From contig MU069747.1 in the NCBI GenBank assembly GCA_002284615.2, forward strand, positions 127,079 through 143,553: 16,475 nt of DNA, read 5' to 3'. Source of the stretch: Dunaliella salina. Taxonomy: Eukaryota > Chlorophyta > Chlorophyceae > Chlamydomonadales > Dunaliellaceae. Both the position numbers and the translations under genes were made by a program. The first letter of the stretch is position 1, and every line of letters begins with the position of its first letter. Under the pieces are notes generated by a model that searched no databases, was not told the DNA's origin, and saw only the letters and a list, made by a program, of their open reading frames with translations. Below, one piece after another: positions 1 to 7,659 of the stretch.

Positions 1-34
<34 letters not shown>

Positions 35-49
35 CACACGCACACACAC
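1..49. repeat. (CA)n microsatellite at the window edge
   Basis: An uninterrupted CA dinucleotide run fills the first 31 bases. It decays through CATGCACACG into a second short CA run. The repeat probably continues beyond the left edge. Open frames across it are repeat translations and are not called as genes. Confidence 0.95.
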
Positions 50-164
50 CTCATGTGGCGCTTGTGCATGCGTACGCACACAGGTGGCAGCTGCTGTGAA
101 GCGCGTGGCCGACACCATGGGTGGCATGTCTGCCCGCCGCGGCCGCCGCACTGCGCGCATCATC

Positions 165-585
165 CCCTACCTCAACCCAAGCAGCCAACAGACCCCTCAG
201 CACCACCAGCAGTGAAGGGCGTGTGCAGCCAACAGACCCCTCAGTACCAGCAGCAGCAGCGACATCAGCAGCAAATAGTAGCAGCAGCAGCAGCAGCAGC
301 TGCAGCAGCAAATGCAGTGAAGGTCCTGTGCACCTGGCGAGCCGAGCATGGGCATCACAGCAGCAGCTCGCTGGTGCCCATGCAACAATGGCAGTGAAGG
401 ACGTGTGCAGCCAGCAGACTCCTCTGCATCACCAGTATCTCACGGTAATTGTGTGACAGTGCTAGTGAGGGCCTTGCAGCCAGCAGCCCCCCGACCACCA
501 GCATCTCACGGTAACCGTGCATCACTGGCAGTGAGGAACATGTGCCGGGGCAGCAGACTCCTCAGCACCACAAGCAACCTTTACT
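165..585. repeat. Degenerate CAG-rich minisatellite field
   Basis: A motif of the form CAGTGAAGGrCGTGTGCAGCCAnCAGACyCCTCnGCA recurs near 207, 390 and, more degenerate, near 315, 461 and 527. A short direct duplication lies at 180-245. The segment ATCTCACGGTAA is repeated near 435 and 504. A CAG/GCA tract lies at about 247-312. Spacing varies from roughly 65 to 110 bp, so this is an old, imperfect tandem array. Overlapping open frames in several phases arise from the stop-poor CAG composition, and I do not support any of them as a gene. Confidence 0.75.
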
Positions 586-1095
586 ACCTGAGCAGCAGCA
601 AGGGACTGCACGGGCGTGTGGAGCTGACACACTCACATGCACACCCTGCTTCTGAAAGGCTTCGATGCCTTCCTTCCCCCCCCCCCCTCTTTGTTCTCCT
701 CGGCGCCTGGAGTGCAGCAAGTGTGCCGGTTCGCAGCGCAATGCCTGCTGCTGCAGTCAGCAAATACAGACACGGCTCAGCAGGCTCAGCACGTGCGCCT
801 GCCACAGAATGGTTGGGAGGTGCTCAAGAGCCCATCCTTGTGCATCTGAACATGGGCATGGCTCCCTCCTGCACACAGTGTTGCTTTGCATGAGCGTACC
901 TTCACTACTGCAGCTAACATCCTGCGCGTATACCTGGGGCAGTGTGTGCCGGGCAGGCCTGTAGAGGGGCACCCTTGAAAAGGACATGCATCACAACGTC
1001 ACAACATCTCTGCAAGGGGCAGCTGTGCCACGACCTGTTGCGAAAGAGTGTGCCTGCCCATCTCCTTGCCCTGGAGGACAGTGTGACAGATCAGA
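586..1095. other. No gene recognised
   Basis: Short overlapping open frames exist on both strands, but none shows a domain, a splice-site set or a family resemblance that I can support. A C homopolymer of about 10 bases lies near 676-686. The sequence is GC-moderate with scattered GCA/TGC words, like the minisatellites on either side. Confidence 0.5.
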
Positions 1096-1099
1096 TGCC

Positions 1100-1520
1100 A
1101 GTCGGCATGACCATGCTATGCATGATGGACGCCCCTGTCGCAATGTCCGCGTGATGCTGGTCATGCTGTGCGCGATGGCAGCCCTTGCCACAATGCTGTG
1201 CACAAGGGGCGCCCTCGTCAAACTGGCGGTGTGAAATGGGGGTCTTGCTGTGCACACTGAGCATCCCTGTCGCTGTGTTTACACGACGCTGGTCATGCTG
1301 TGCATGATTGCAGCTCCTGTCACATGGACGATGTGATGCTGGTCATGCTGTGCACATGGGGCACGTGATGCTAGTCATGCTGTGCACACTTACTCTCCCT
1401 GTCACTATGTCCACACGACGCTGGTTATGCTGTGCACGATGGCAGCTCCTGTCACATTGACGATGTGATGCTGATCATGCTGTGCACGATGGCCGCACCT
1501 GTCGCACTTCTGATGCGGGG
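1100..1520. repeat. Degenerate tandem repeat, unit about 50 bp, core GTGATGCTGGTCATGCTGTG
   Basis: The core GTGATGCTGGTCATGCTGTG-CACGATGGCAGCTCCTGTC recurs in variants near 1106, 1151, 1289, 1330, 1367, 1418 and 1466. The intervals are irregular, between about 35 and 140 bp. Units alternate between CACGATGGCAGC and CACACT versions, so a higher-order structure may once have existed. No coding function is supported. Confidence 0.85.
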
Positions 1521-1619
1521 TGAGATGTCGCGCTCAGTTGCTGGTCCTGGGGTGCTTCCCATGTGACGCTTGCATAGCATTGCCTGAGGCTGTATTTGTC
1601 GGAATGCCTGCTCTTTTAG

Positions 1620-1700
1620 CGGGGACTCGCTCTTAGTGGCAGCGCTGAGGGTTGAGTCTGTCCAATGCACGCTGGTTGTGACCTGCGCAGACTTACTTTT
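1620..1700 (+). mobile_element. LINE-B 3' UTR relic, second UTR subfamily
   Basis: The stretch with GCAGCGCTGAGGGTTGAGTC, then CCAATGCACGCTGGTTGTGACC and GCAGACTTACTTTTA, matches the 3' UTR after the LINE-B stop at 7537-7539 (TTCAGCGTTGACTGTTGAG ... TGAATGCATGCTGGCTGTGTCCAGTGTAGACTTATACTTTTA). It also matches the minus-strand copy at about 13330-13420. No coding part of the element is recognisable to its left, so this is a heavily truncated or eroded copy. Confidence 0.55.
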
Positions 1701-1704
1701 ACTT

Positions 1705-2240
1705 CAGCCCAATTGGGCTTGCCTTGCCTTTCCTGTAGCTCACACGCTGCTTCGGCAGCTGATAGACAGATGCATAAGGGATTTTGGTCACGTGAATGTG
1801 CTGTGCTGTGCAGTGCTAAAGGTGGAGACAGCAGCACCAGCAACTGCGTACCTTGCAATGTTGGTGGCCCCCGGCCCCGCTTGTGGCTGTGTAATGCTTG
1901 ATTGAGGCTTCAAATTTCTGGTAGAGTTATTGATGCCAGGGAAATGTCAAGAAGAATCTGAGTTTTTGCCTCCTCTCACTGTGTGGATCACATCAAAGAA
2001 GCTAGGGGTCCAGACTGGGGAGTTTTTAATCCTGAACCTCTTTATTACTTCTATCCTCTTGGCAGGCTGCAGGCTTGCTGTTGGCGGTGTCTCTTATGCA
2101 GTTCTTGTACATATCTTTCTTTAAAGCATCAGCAGCTATCTGAGCTGCTGTCAAGTAGAATGTGGTTATTGCGTATTCTTAACCCTTTTTTTTGCCTTTC
2201 AAAATACCAATTGACCCTGCTTCAATTGAATAACCTGTAA
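1705..2240. other. No gene recognised
   Basis: Open frames of about 60-90 codons on the plus strand overlap in two phases and show no recognisable domain. The stretch is flanked by LINE-B remnants on both sides and may be further eroded element sequence, which I cannot show. Confidence 0.4.
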
Positions 2241-2244
2241 AGAA

Positions 2245-2925
2245 ATAGAATTTTAGTTTATTCTACTCCTCCTGCATGCATGGAGGATAGGCTCCCTGTC
2301 CCGGCAGCAAGCTAGGGTCTCACCAAAAGGTGCTCAAAACTTACACGAAACACAGCTAGCCTAGGAGAAAGCAAGACACAGGATCAATGGTGATCTGGAG
2401 AGTAGTTTTAGCCTCCCAGATGCCCAGGCTCTCCTTTTTCAAGGTTACAAGGTTACAATTGGGTTTGACCTTTAGCCAGGTTGTTTGGCTGCTCGGCCTG
2501 ATGAACTGTTCCATCCAAAGAATGAATATCCATGAGATTAGAAATAAAACAATAAGTCTCATTAGTTTGGTCCTGTAGGAAATGAAAGACACCCTCAGAA
2601 CTAGCCTGAGTGTAGTAAAAAGCGCCTGTCTCGTCCTGAAGAACTCTGTGAGCAGAGGGGAAATCAGAAAAGAGATGTTCATAAGTCCTTCTAAGAGAAC
2701 ACACAGGACCGCAGGAACAAAGGAACACAACATGTTTTTCATCTTGAAGTCCTCCTTTGTCACATTTATCACAAACTGAAGTGGGCTCCTGCCAAAGTGA
2801 TGTCTCAACTCTTGGGGTGTGTGCATGCAATCGAAAGCGTGCAATGTTACTCTTTTTCTCTCCACCACCGTGCGCCCAGCACAACCTTTCCCTTAGCCCC
2901 AAAAAGGAAAGAGGAAAGGATGGGT
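2245..2925 (-). mobile_element. LINE-B fragment (minus), split by a LINE-A insertion
   Basis: Read on the minus strand, about 2925-2852 gives the low-complexity end of LINE-B (WAHGGGEKK, compare WACGRGEKKEHPGV at 5562-5610). The text breaks at the A-rich site and resumes at 2439 with the equivalent of KKEHPG. It continues into the 3' UTR shared with 4430-4510 and 5461-5530 (TAGCTGTGT-TTC-GTGTAAG-TTTTGAGCACCTTTTGGTGAGACC). The 3' end fades into an A/T-rich stretch near 2245-2265. The inserted 2440-2851 block is LINE-A. The duplicated CTTTTT at 2434-2439 and 2852-2857 is the insertion footprint. The copy is dead. Confidence 0.8.
2440..2851 (-). mobile_element. LINE-A, 5'-truncated 412-bp insertion with TSD
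   Basis: This is the minus-strand C-terminal end of a non-LTR retrotransposon ORF. It opens at NIARFRLHAHTPRVE, the segment following the reverse-transcriptase core in this family. It then has a CCHC-type knuckle, CDKC ... QDEKHVVFLC, and a leucine/arginine stretch, LRRTYEHLF. It ends AEQPNNLAKGQTQL followed by TAA at 2453-2455. After the stop come two TTGTAACC units, the element's 3' tail. Both ends abut the 6-bp duplication CTTTTT (plus strand). Frame 2453-2902 is open, but its first 17 codons or so belong to the LINE-B host. The knuckle cysteines and histidine are intact, so the copy looks fairly young, yet it lacks the reverse-transcriptase core. Confidence 0.85.
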
Positions 2926-2984
2926 AACCTTATGGATGACACACCTTGTACCTATTAGCGAGCTGAAGGGCTTGAGCTCGCACT

Positions 2985-3301
2985 GTCAGTCAGGACATGA
3001 AGTTTGTACTCTGGGTGCTGCTTTCAAACACCTGAGGCTTATCCTGTCAGCTCAAGTCACCCTCCATACTATCCTGTTAGGTGTGGGAGGAGTCATTTGC
3101 ACCCCACACACATTGGAGCCTCTTAAGGAGCTTGGTCTTGACACTTTCAAGGCCACCAAGCTTGCTCGGAAGCTTCATGCTCATTCTGTCCTGTATGCCT
3201 ACAAACTTGCCAGCACCAGACGCGCTATTGAGAAAACTTTCTTCAACTCTCAACAAGGTCAGGCACGGGATACTGCTAGTAACCCTCCTGATCCCCACTG
3301 A
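2985..3301 (+). pseudogene. LINE-B ORF C-terminus ending NPPDPH
   Basis: About 105 codons of uninterrupted frame cover the C-terminal region of the LINE-B protein. The motif order is SAQVTLHTILLGVGG, the TPHTLEPLKELGLD hinge, a helical KLARKLHAHSVLYAYKL segment, STRRAIEKT, and the NPPDPH end. Four other copies in the window show the same order and end: 7150-7539 plus, about 11800-12048 plus, 12228-12465 minus and 13447-13740 minus. The frame is open upstream to the ATG at 2936, but similarity to the family is clear only from about 2985. The endonuclease-like motif seen in the longer copy at 7085-7129 is absent here, so this is a truncated relic. Confidence 0.75.
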
Positions 3302-3410
3302 CTTCTTTCTTCTGTTTTCTCTCGGTGAAGAGGATACACGGTGCCTCGGCCCTAGGTATCCCCTTTTCCTTAATTGATGTGGGAAGTGTTTTCACTGCCT
3401 GTGTAGTTTT

Positions 3411-3469
3411 TCTTTTCTTTTCTTTTCTTTTCTTTTCTTTTCTTTTCTTTTCTTTTCTTTTCTTTTCTT
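3411..3469 (+). repeat. (TTTTC)n microsatellite, LINE-B 3' tail
   Basis: About 12 tandem TTTTC units. The position directly after the conserved end GTAGTTTTTC of the LINE-B 3' UTR shows it is the element's terminal simple repeat. The equivalent, shorter A/G-rich tails of minus-strand copies are at about 4357-4379, 5341-5372 and 12086-12118. Confidence 0.9.
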
Positions 3470-3530
3470 GCCCACGAATTTCAAGTTGAAACTCCTCATC
3501 GGCATGGACATGCACCTCAATGTGATTTAT

Positions 3531-4180
3531 CAGAGGGGAGGCGACGGGCCCAAATTGCTGTAAGTGTTCTTTCCCGCCAATGTTTTCCAAATTTGACCTT
3601 GCTAACCATTATAATATCAATTAAAATCATTTTCGCCGAAAATGACGACTGCTAGCCTGCTCATAAAAGGCGATTAATTCATGAAGTAAAAATGGAAGTT
3701 TGTTGTTATTCTGATTTAAACATTTGCATTTATTACTCTGTTATATGATGCCCAAATCCTGCATACTCAAAAGTGGGGGAAAAGAAGGTGGAAAATTGAC
3801 CTTTTTGGCACCCTCTATGCCAGATTTTATCTGCCAGATTTATCTAAGGTAAATTGCTGACATTCTGTATCTGACCAACCACTGGGTCTTTTCACCCCAA
3901 CTTTTTTGCAATGATATTCTTATGGTACAAGGACTCTAAATCACCAAAAAAACACCCAATTTGGTGCAGCAAGTGGTCAGATATGGAGTTTTGGTGGCAA
4001 AAAATAGGTTTCACGCCGCGGCCAATTAGGCAGGTGGGCCGTAACTGCCAAGATTTAAGCTCGAGTATGTAAATAGATGCTACTTGTTGGTCTTGAGCTT
4101 GAGTCTTGCCAGTCACGGCCACCATACTTAAAGAACATTTGAAAAGTACCCCTACTTGGGGCCTCCGTCGCCCCCCTCGG
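3531..4180. mobile_element. Non-autonomous DNA transposon, 650 bp, terminal inverted repeats, 9-bp TSD
   Basis: The left end is CAGAGGGGAGGCGACGG. The reverse complement of the right end is CCGAGGGGGGCGACGGAGGC. They match over about 17 bp with few differences. The flanks are GTGATTTAT at 3522-3530 and again at 4181-4189. The uninterrupted LINE-A copy near 5213 has a single GTGATTCAT at this site, so the empty site is visible in the same window. The ends are GC-rich and the body AT-rich. A perfect 8-bp hairpin (TCATTTTC-GCC-GAAAATGA, 3627-3645) lies inside. I see no transposase, and the minus-strand frame at 3892-4125 has no recognisable domain. A 9-bp TSD suggests a Mutator-like or Merlin-like mobiliser, but the family is unassigned. 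Confidence 0.85.
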
Positions 4181-4356
4181 GTGATTTATGTACTTGAGAA
4201 CAATAGCAGGATGAAAAACATGTTATCTGTTAAAAACATGTTATGATAGGGAGATCTTCCTCCACTCTTGCAACTTACTCTATTGCCTCAGAAGAAAGTA
4301 TGCACATCTTTTCGCTGCCTCTCCTGCACACAGAATAGTGTTAGATTATAGAGGCT

Positions 4357-4513
4357 GTAAAGAAAAAGAAAAAGAAAAGTCTACGCAAGCCAAAGGCCGT
4401 GTGCATAAGGGAAGGTCTTTTAGCTGGAAAGCTACAGGCCTCACCAGAAGGCCCTCAGAACCTACACTAGACACAGCTAGCTTAGGAGAGAGCCAGGAAC
4501 AGATCTAATGGGG
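4357..4513 (-). mobile_element. LINE-B 3' end insertion, 157 bp, with 9-bp TSD
   Basis: On the minus strand this begins CCCCATTAG, the last codons and stop of the PDPH ending. It continues through the LINE-B 3' UTR (CTGTTCCTGGCTCTCTCC...GGTGAGGCC...GGCTTGCGTAGAC) into a TTTTCTTTTTC tail. It is bracketed by ATAGAGGCT at 4348-4356 and 4514-4522. The LINE-A copy at about 5870 has this site once, uninterrupted. This is an extreme 5' truncation, typical of target-primed reverse transcription. Confidence 0.85.
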
Positions 4514-4677
4514 ATAGAGGCTCCTCGTTTTTCTGGTGCTTGCTCTCAGGATGTATTTCGACTTTCATGTGTTTGAGACCAGGAGCTGAGATGGCTTGCC
4601 CATTGCAGACTGTTTGTTTACTCGAGTTTACTGAAGCGTATCCTAGAAGTTAAAGAGGCTGCGCACCAAGTTGGTCT

Positions 4678-5340
4678 GTGCTGCGTGAATGCGGCTTTGA
4701 ACCACTGCAATTCTATTGGTTCCGAGCTGCTGTTGATTTTCCAAGCTGCAATAAATTAAATGCCTCCCTTGCCTGTAACGGCATAATTGTATGGAAGGTG
4801 CTAGGAGCAGATATTGACATGAGGAGTATTTCTAGGAAGTGCTGGGCATCAGGGTTTGTCTCTGCCTTTGAAGGATTGGATAGGCACAATTTCTTCACAC
4901 AATGCGTTTATTCAGGCCAGCCTATTGGGATATAAGATTTTGTGGTTGATTTACGGAAGAGGCATAAGAGTGTGTGGCCAACTGATGATCAGGCTGAACA
5001 TGGTGGTCATTTGAACAAGACAGCCAAGCACCACAACTGGGTAGCACTCCCCTTCAGGCATAATGCAGCTTTTGATAAACCTCTCCATACTCCTAGGTAT
5101 TTATATCTGGACTTGGGTAGGCATATGCAGAGGAACATTGCTTGCTTCCGATTGCACGCCCACAAACTTTGAGTTGAAACTTCTCATTGGCATGGACATG
5201 CACCTCAATGTGATTCATGTACTTCAGAACAATGGCAGGATGAAAAACTCGTTATCTTTCTCTGCTCTTGCAACTCCCTTCGGTGCCTTAGAAGAAAGTA
5301 TGCGCATCTGTTTGCTGCCTTTCCTGCACGCAGAGTAATG
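4678..5340 (+). pseudogene. LINE-A ORF C-terminal region with two in-frame stops
   Basis: A single plus-strand frame carries the conserved LINE-A segments in order. These are LRECGFEPLQFYWFRAAV, a CWASGFVSAFEGL-type stretch, VDLRKRHKSVW, HLNKTAKHHNWVALPFR, TPRYLYLDLGRHMQRNIACFRLHAH, VETSHWHGHAPQCDSC, DEKLVIFLCSC and LRRKYAHLF. It is broken only by TAA at 4933-4935 and TGA at 5170-5172. The knuckle histidine seen in the 2440-2851 copy (DEKHV) is leucine here (DEKLV), which would weaken zinc binding. A further frameshift appears to separate the upstream LKRILEVKEAA text from WSVLRECG near 4665. The role would be RNA-protein handling and target-primed reverse transcription, now lost. Confidence 0.75.
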
Positions 5341-5865
5341 TTAGAAAAGAAAATAAAAGAAGAGTCTTCGAAAGCCAGAGGCCGCGTTACAAACGTACAA
5401 CAAAACACTGCGCCCATTAAGTGAAGTTCCCCTAACTAACAAGCTAGCAAGCTGGCAGAGGTCTCACCAGAAGGCCCTCAGAGCCTAAACTAGACACAGC
5501 TAGCCTATGAGAGAGCCAGAAACAGACCTAACGAGGATCTTGGGGGTTGTCTGGCATGCTCCTAGACGCCCGGATGTTCCTTTTTCTCTCCTCTGCCGCA
5601 TGCCCAATAGACCCCCCCCCCCAAATCCCCCTGAAAATAAAGAACATGTCTGGTGTTAATGATGGATCTCAATTTTTGGACGGTTTTTACTGATTTATCT
5701 TTTTGCTTGGTAAGGCCCAGATTCACAAGATGTTTGATTGTGGATTCATTGTAAATAGTGCCAGCCACACCAATTGGTGATATGCAGTCACTTTTTTATT
5801 CCTGTTTGGAATTTTTGAGCTGCGGGATTCAAGTCTTGTTACAGTGTGGGCATGTTGAGTTGCTG
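5341..5865 (-). mobile_element. LINE-B 3' part inserted in LINE-A
   Basis: Minus-strand reading gives PIGVAGTIYNESTIKHLVNLGLTKQK, SIINTRHVLYFQG, a glycine-rich stretch, WACGRGEKKEHPGV and, after a frame change, MPDNPQDPR with TAG at 5528-5530. This is a variant of the usual PDPH ending. The 3' UTR (5527-5373) matches the copies at 2300-2390 and 4380-4505. It ends in a TTCTTTTATTTTCTTTTC tail at 5341-5372. LINE-A sequence resumes to the right at about 5866 (ATTATAGAGGCT). The duplication at this insertion is blurred (GTTAG against ACTAG), so the exact ends are uncertain by several bases. Confidence 0.8.
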
Positions 5866-6055
5866 CACTAGATTATAGAGGCTCTCTCTGTTCTTCTGAT
5901 GCCTGTTCTGAGGATGTGTTTTGATTTTTCCAAAACCAATGTACGGAGGTTTATGGTTTTATCTCCGCACTCGTGGATTTCTTTCAACACACCGAGCAGC
6001 CAAACTATCTGGCTGAAGGTTATGTTCCCTTGTAAACCTTGTAAACATTGGATCA

Positions 6056-6540
6056 GGAACTCGGGTTGATGTTCTAGTTTGGATTATATAAGCCTCCAAG
6101 CAAGACGTTTCAAGCCACGTTTTCCCCATTTGAAAGTCATTGCGCAAGGAAAGGACAGGAATAGAATGGGTTATATCGCTGTTAATGCCAACGAGGGCAG
6201 CTCAGAAGTAGCAAGAAATGGCCCCGTAGCCTGACTAGTCCAACTTGAAAAGCAACGCCTGAGGCTTACTCACTTTCGCGCAGACTCATTGTTTTTTTGT
6301 TGAATCGTGGCTATCACTGTTGGTTGTTCAGTTGGAGGATGTCATAAGTGCTGAGGCTATGCTGTGCCTAATTTATGAGCAACTCTGAATCTCTCAGGTA
6401 GCTTACAGCTGGTTCAGGGCCAACAAAGTGGAAGTGTCGCAGAGGATTACAGGGGGTTACACATTAAGCCATCAGTCAAAACGTGTGACTTCTAGGCTGC
6501 ATGTCCACTAGGCAGGTTTTAGTTGAACGGATAGTAAATT
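6056..6540. other. No gene recognised
   Basis: Between the LINE-A tail and the longest LINE-B copy I see no domain, RNA gene or clear repeat. It may be eroded 5' sequence of the LINE-B that follows, but no motif supports this. Confidence 0.4.
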
Positions 6541-7645
6541 GAATGCCAGTTTTGTTACCCCATAACAACATCAGTATCGTCTGTGTGCACCAATTCTTTA
6601 TTGTGCTGAGTTCAAGTATGCACCAGCGCCTACAGGGAATGAACCAAGGAGCCTCAGGAACAGAGAGAGCCCATAAATATTCCATGAAAGCACACAGGAT
6701 GAGAGGCAAGGCACTCAGGGGGAATTCCAAAGAAAATGTGTCCATGTCAGAAGGCAGATGCAAGAAGAAAACACAGATTGTTATGAACTTCTCAGATGCC
6801 TGCCTGCTCACTCGCGTAGTCAGTGGGCAAGATGATAAGGTAATCACAGGGCACTGTGCACTTATCATGACGTCTGCCTTCACACCCTGAACTCTTTGAA
6901 CACTCCTGACCGCTCGTCACACAGCAACTGGATAGCTCTTGAGACAGTTCTGCAGTTCAATGTGTTCCTTCTTATGGATTTGGAAATCGAAAGTGTTAAC
7001 AGAGGGTGCTCAAACAGAAAGGAGATGAAGGTGCAGATTAGAGTCCTGCTCCTTGAAGGCAGAGACTCCACGCGTCATTTGCAAGATATGAATCCCAAAG
7101 AAAGAGGTATCCATCTGATCGAACTTAAATTATGCTCTGACATCAAGCCCAAACAAACTCTCCTTACTGCACAAAATCAACACAAAAACACCATAAAGGG
7201 CCTATGCACTGAAATTCTTCGGAGCAGACACCACAATGACAGAGTCGAACTACACACTGTGATTATTGGAGATGCTGAAACAATCCACAATCTACAATCC
7301 ATACACCTTTGATCCCCTCTGCCAACTCGGCATGACCAGATACAAAGCCACAAAACTGCAAGATAAGTCCACCATCACGCTGTAAAGAGCCTACAAAAAT
7401 TAACAGTACCAAAAATGCCATCCTATTTAGCAACATAAGCAATGGGGTTTTGCGAGAGGGGGCTACGGGGCGGGCTGCGTACAGGACAGCGAGGTGTGCA
7501 GCTGGACGGATGGCTGACAACCAGCCGGACCCACATTAGCTAGGCTCACAGCTAGCCTTCATCGGTGGGGCTCACTGTTAACTTCAGCGTTGACTGTTGA
7601 GTTTTTCCTGAATGCATGCTGGCTGTGTCCAGTGTAGACTTATAC
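6540..7645 (+). mobile_element. Longest LINE-B copy, with PD-(D/E)XK-like motif and 3' UTR
   Basis: This copy extends furthest upstream into the LINE-B protein. It contains, in order, LSSSMHQRLQ, SGTERAHKYSMKAHR, KTQIVMNFSDACLLTRVVSGQD, FLLMDLEIESVNRGCSNRKEM, VLLLEGRDSTRHLQDM, GIHLIELKLCSDI, the VELHTVIIGDAETIHN block and MADNQPDPH with TAG at 7537-7539. The 3' UTR to about 7645 is the second subfamily type, shared with about 1620-1700 and 13330-13446. It lacks the (TTTTC)n tail of the other subfamily. The copy is 5'-truncated relative to any reverse transcriptase, which is not visible here. Confidence 0.8.
6543..7539 (+). pseudogene. LINE-B ORF relic with restriction-endonuclease-like domain
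   Basis: The reading shifts frame at least twice. Frame 6543-6890 stops at TGA. The family text HPELFEH then appears in another phase just after 6880. Frame 6896-7312 carries the next block, and the rest to PDPH needs further shifts. In 6896-7312 the stretch with Asp at 7085-7087 followed, 12 residues on, by Glu-Leu-Lys (7121-7129) has the D...ExK pattern of PD-(D/E)XK nucleases. In several LINE clades such a nuclease nicks the target site. The assignment rests on this short pattern and a hydrophobic beta-strand-like GIHLIELK, so it is plausible but unproven. Frame breaks show the copy is inactive. Confidence 0.65.
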
Positions 7646-7659
7646 TTTTAGGTGCATAA

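Larger units (their letters stand above)
2930..3469 (+). mobile_element. LINE-B 3' end with (TTTTC)n tail
   Basis: An open plus-strand frame (2936-3301) contains the LINE-B C-terminal signature, of the form HTILLGVGGVI-x-TPHTLEPLKELGLD, followed by LARKLHAHSVLYAYKLASTR and terminal NPPDPH with TGA at 3299-3301. The 3' UTR runs to about 3410 and ends GTGTAGTTTTTC, then a tail of about 12 TTTTC units (about 3411-3469). The minus-strand copy at 12086-12465 aligns with this UTR, including AATTGATGTrGGrA and GyGTAGTTTTTC, and with its tail. This identifies the simple repeat as the element's own 3' terminus. The 5' part is missing, and the element lies head-to-head with the minus-strand LINE-B at 2245-2925. 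Confidence 0.85.
3470..4600 (+). mobile_element. LINE-A copy carrying two later insertions
   Basis: Three separated blocks read through as one LINE-A copy when compared with the copy at 5160-5340/5866-5990. They are 3470-3530 (VET-x-HRHGHAPQCD), 4181-4356 (QDEKHVI...RRKYAHLFAASPAH) and 4514 onward (ATAGAGGCT...CTTGCTCTCAGGATGTATTTCGA). The first gap is a 650-bp DNA element and the second a 157-bp LINE-B tail. Each gap is flanked by a 9-bp duplication of LINE-A sequence. The right boundary is soft: similarity fades by about 4600, where another LINE-A copy begins. The left end abuts the (TTTTC)n tail. The copy is non-functional. Confidence 0.8.
4600..6055 (+). mobile_element. LINE-A copy interrupted by a LINE-B insertion
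   Basis: The best-preserved LINE-A fragment here covers the region after the reverse-transcriptase core, starting near LKRILEVKEAA and WSVLRECG. Its two parts, 4600-5340 and about 5866-6055, are separated by a minus-strand LINE-B (about 5341-5865). The second part ends FISALVDFFQHTEQPNYLAEG...L with TAA at 6033-6035, then the TTGTAAACC-type tail, as in the LINE-A at 2440-2851. No catalytic reverse-transcriptase motif (such as YADD) is seen, so the copy is 5'-truncated. Confidence 0.8.

Noticed and set aside
32..900. Several overlapping ORFs of 60-180 codons on both strands
   Set aside because: They lie over CA and CAG-rich minisatellite DNA, are open in several phases at once and show repeat-derived composition without domains.
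3276..3590. Lys/Arg-rich minus-strand ORF across 3400-3470
   Set aside because: It is the translation of the (TTTTC)n LINE-B tail.
3892..4125. Possible transposase in the inverted-repeat element
   Set aside because: A 77-codon minus-strand frame with no catalytic motif, too short for a transposase.
6476..6883. Minus-strand 135-codon ORF
   Set aside because: It is antisense to the LINE-B coding relic, whose plus-strand motifs match other copies.
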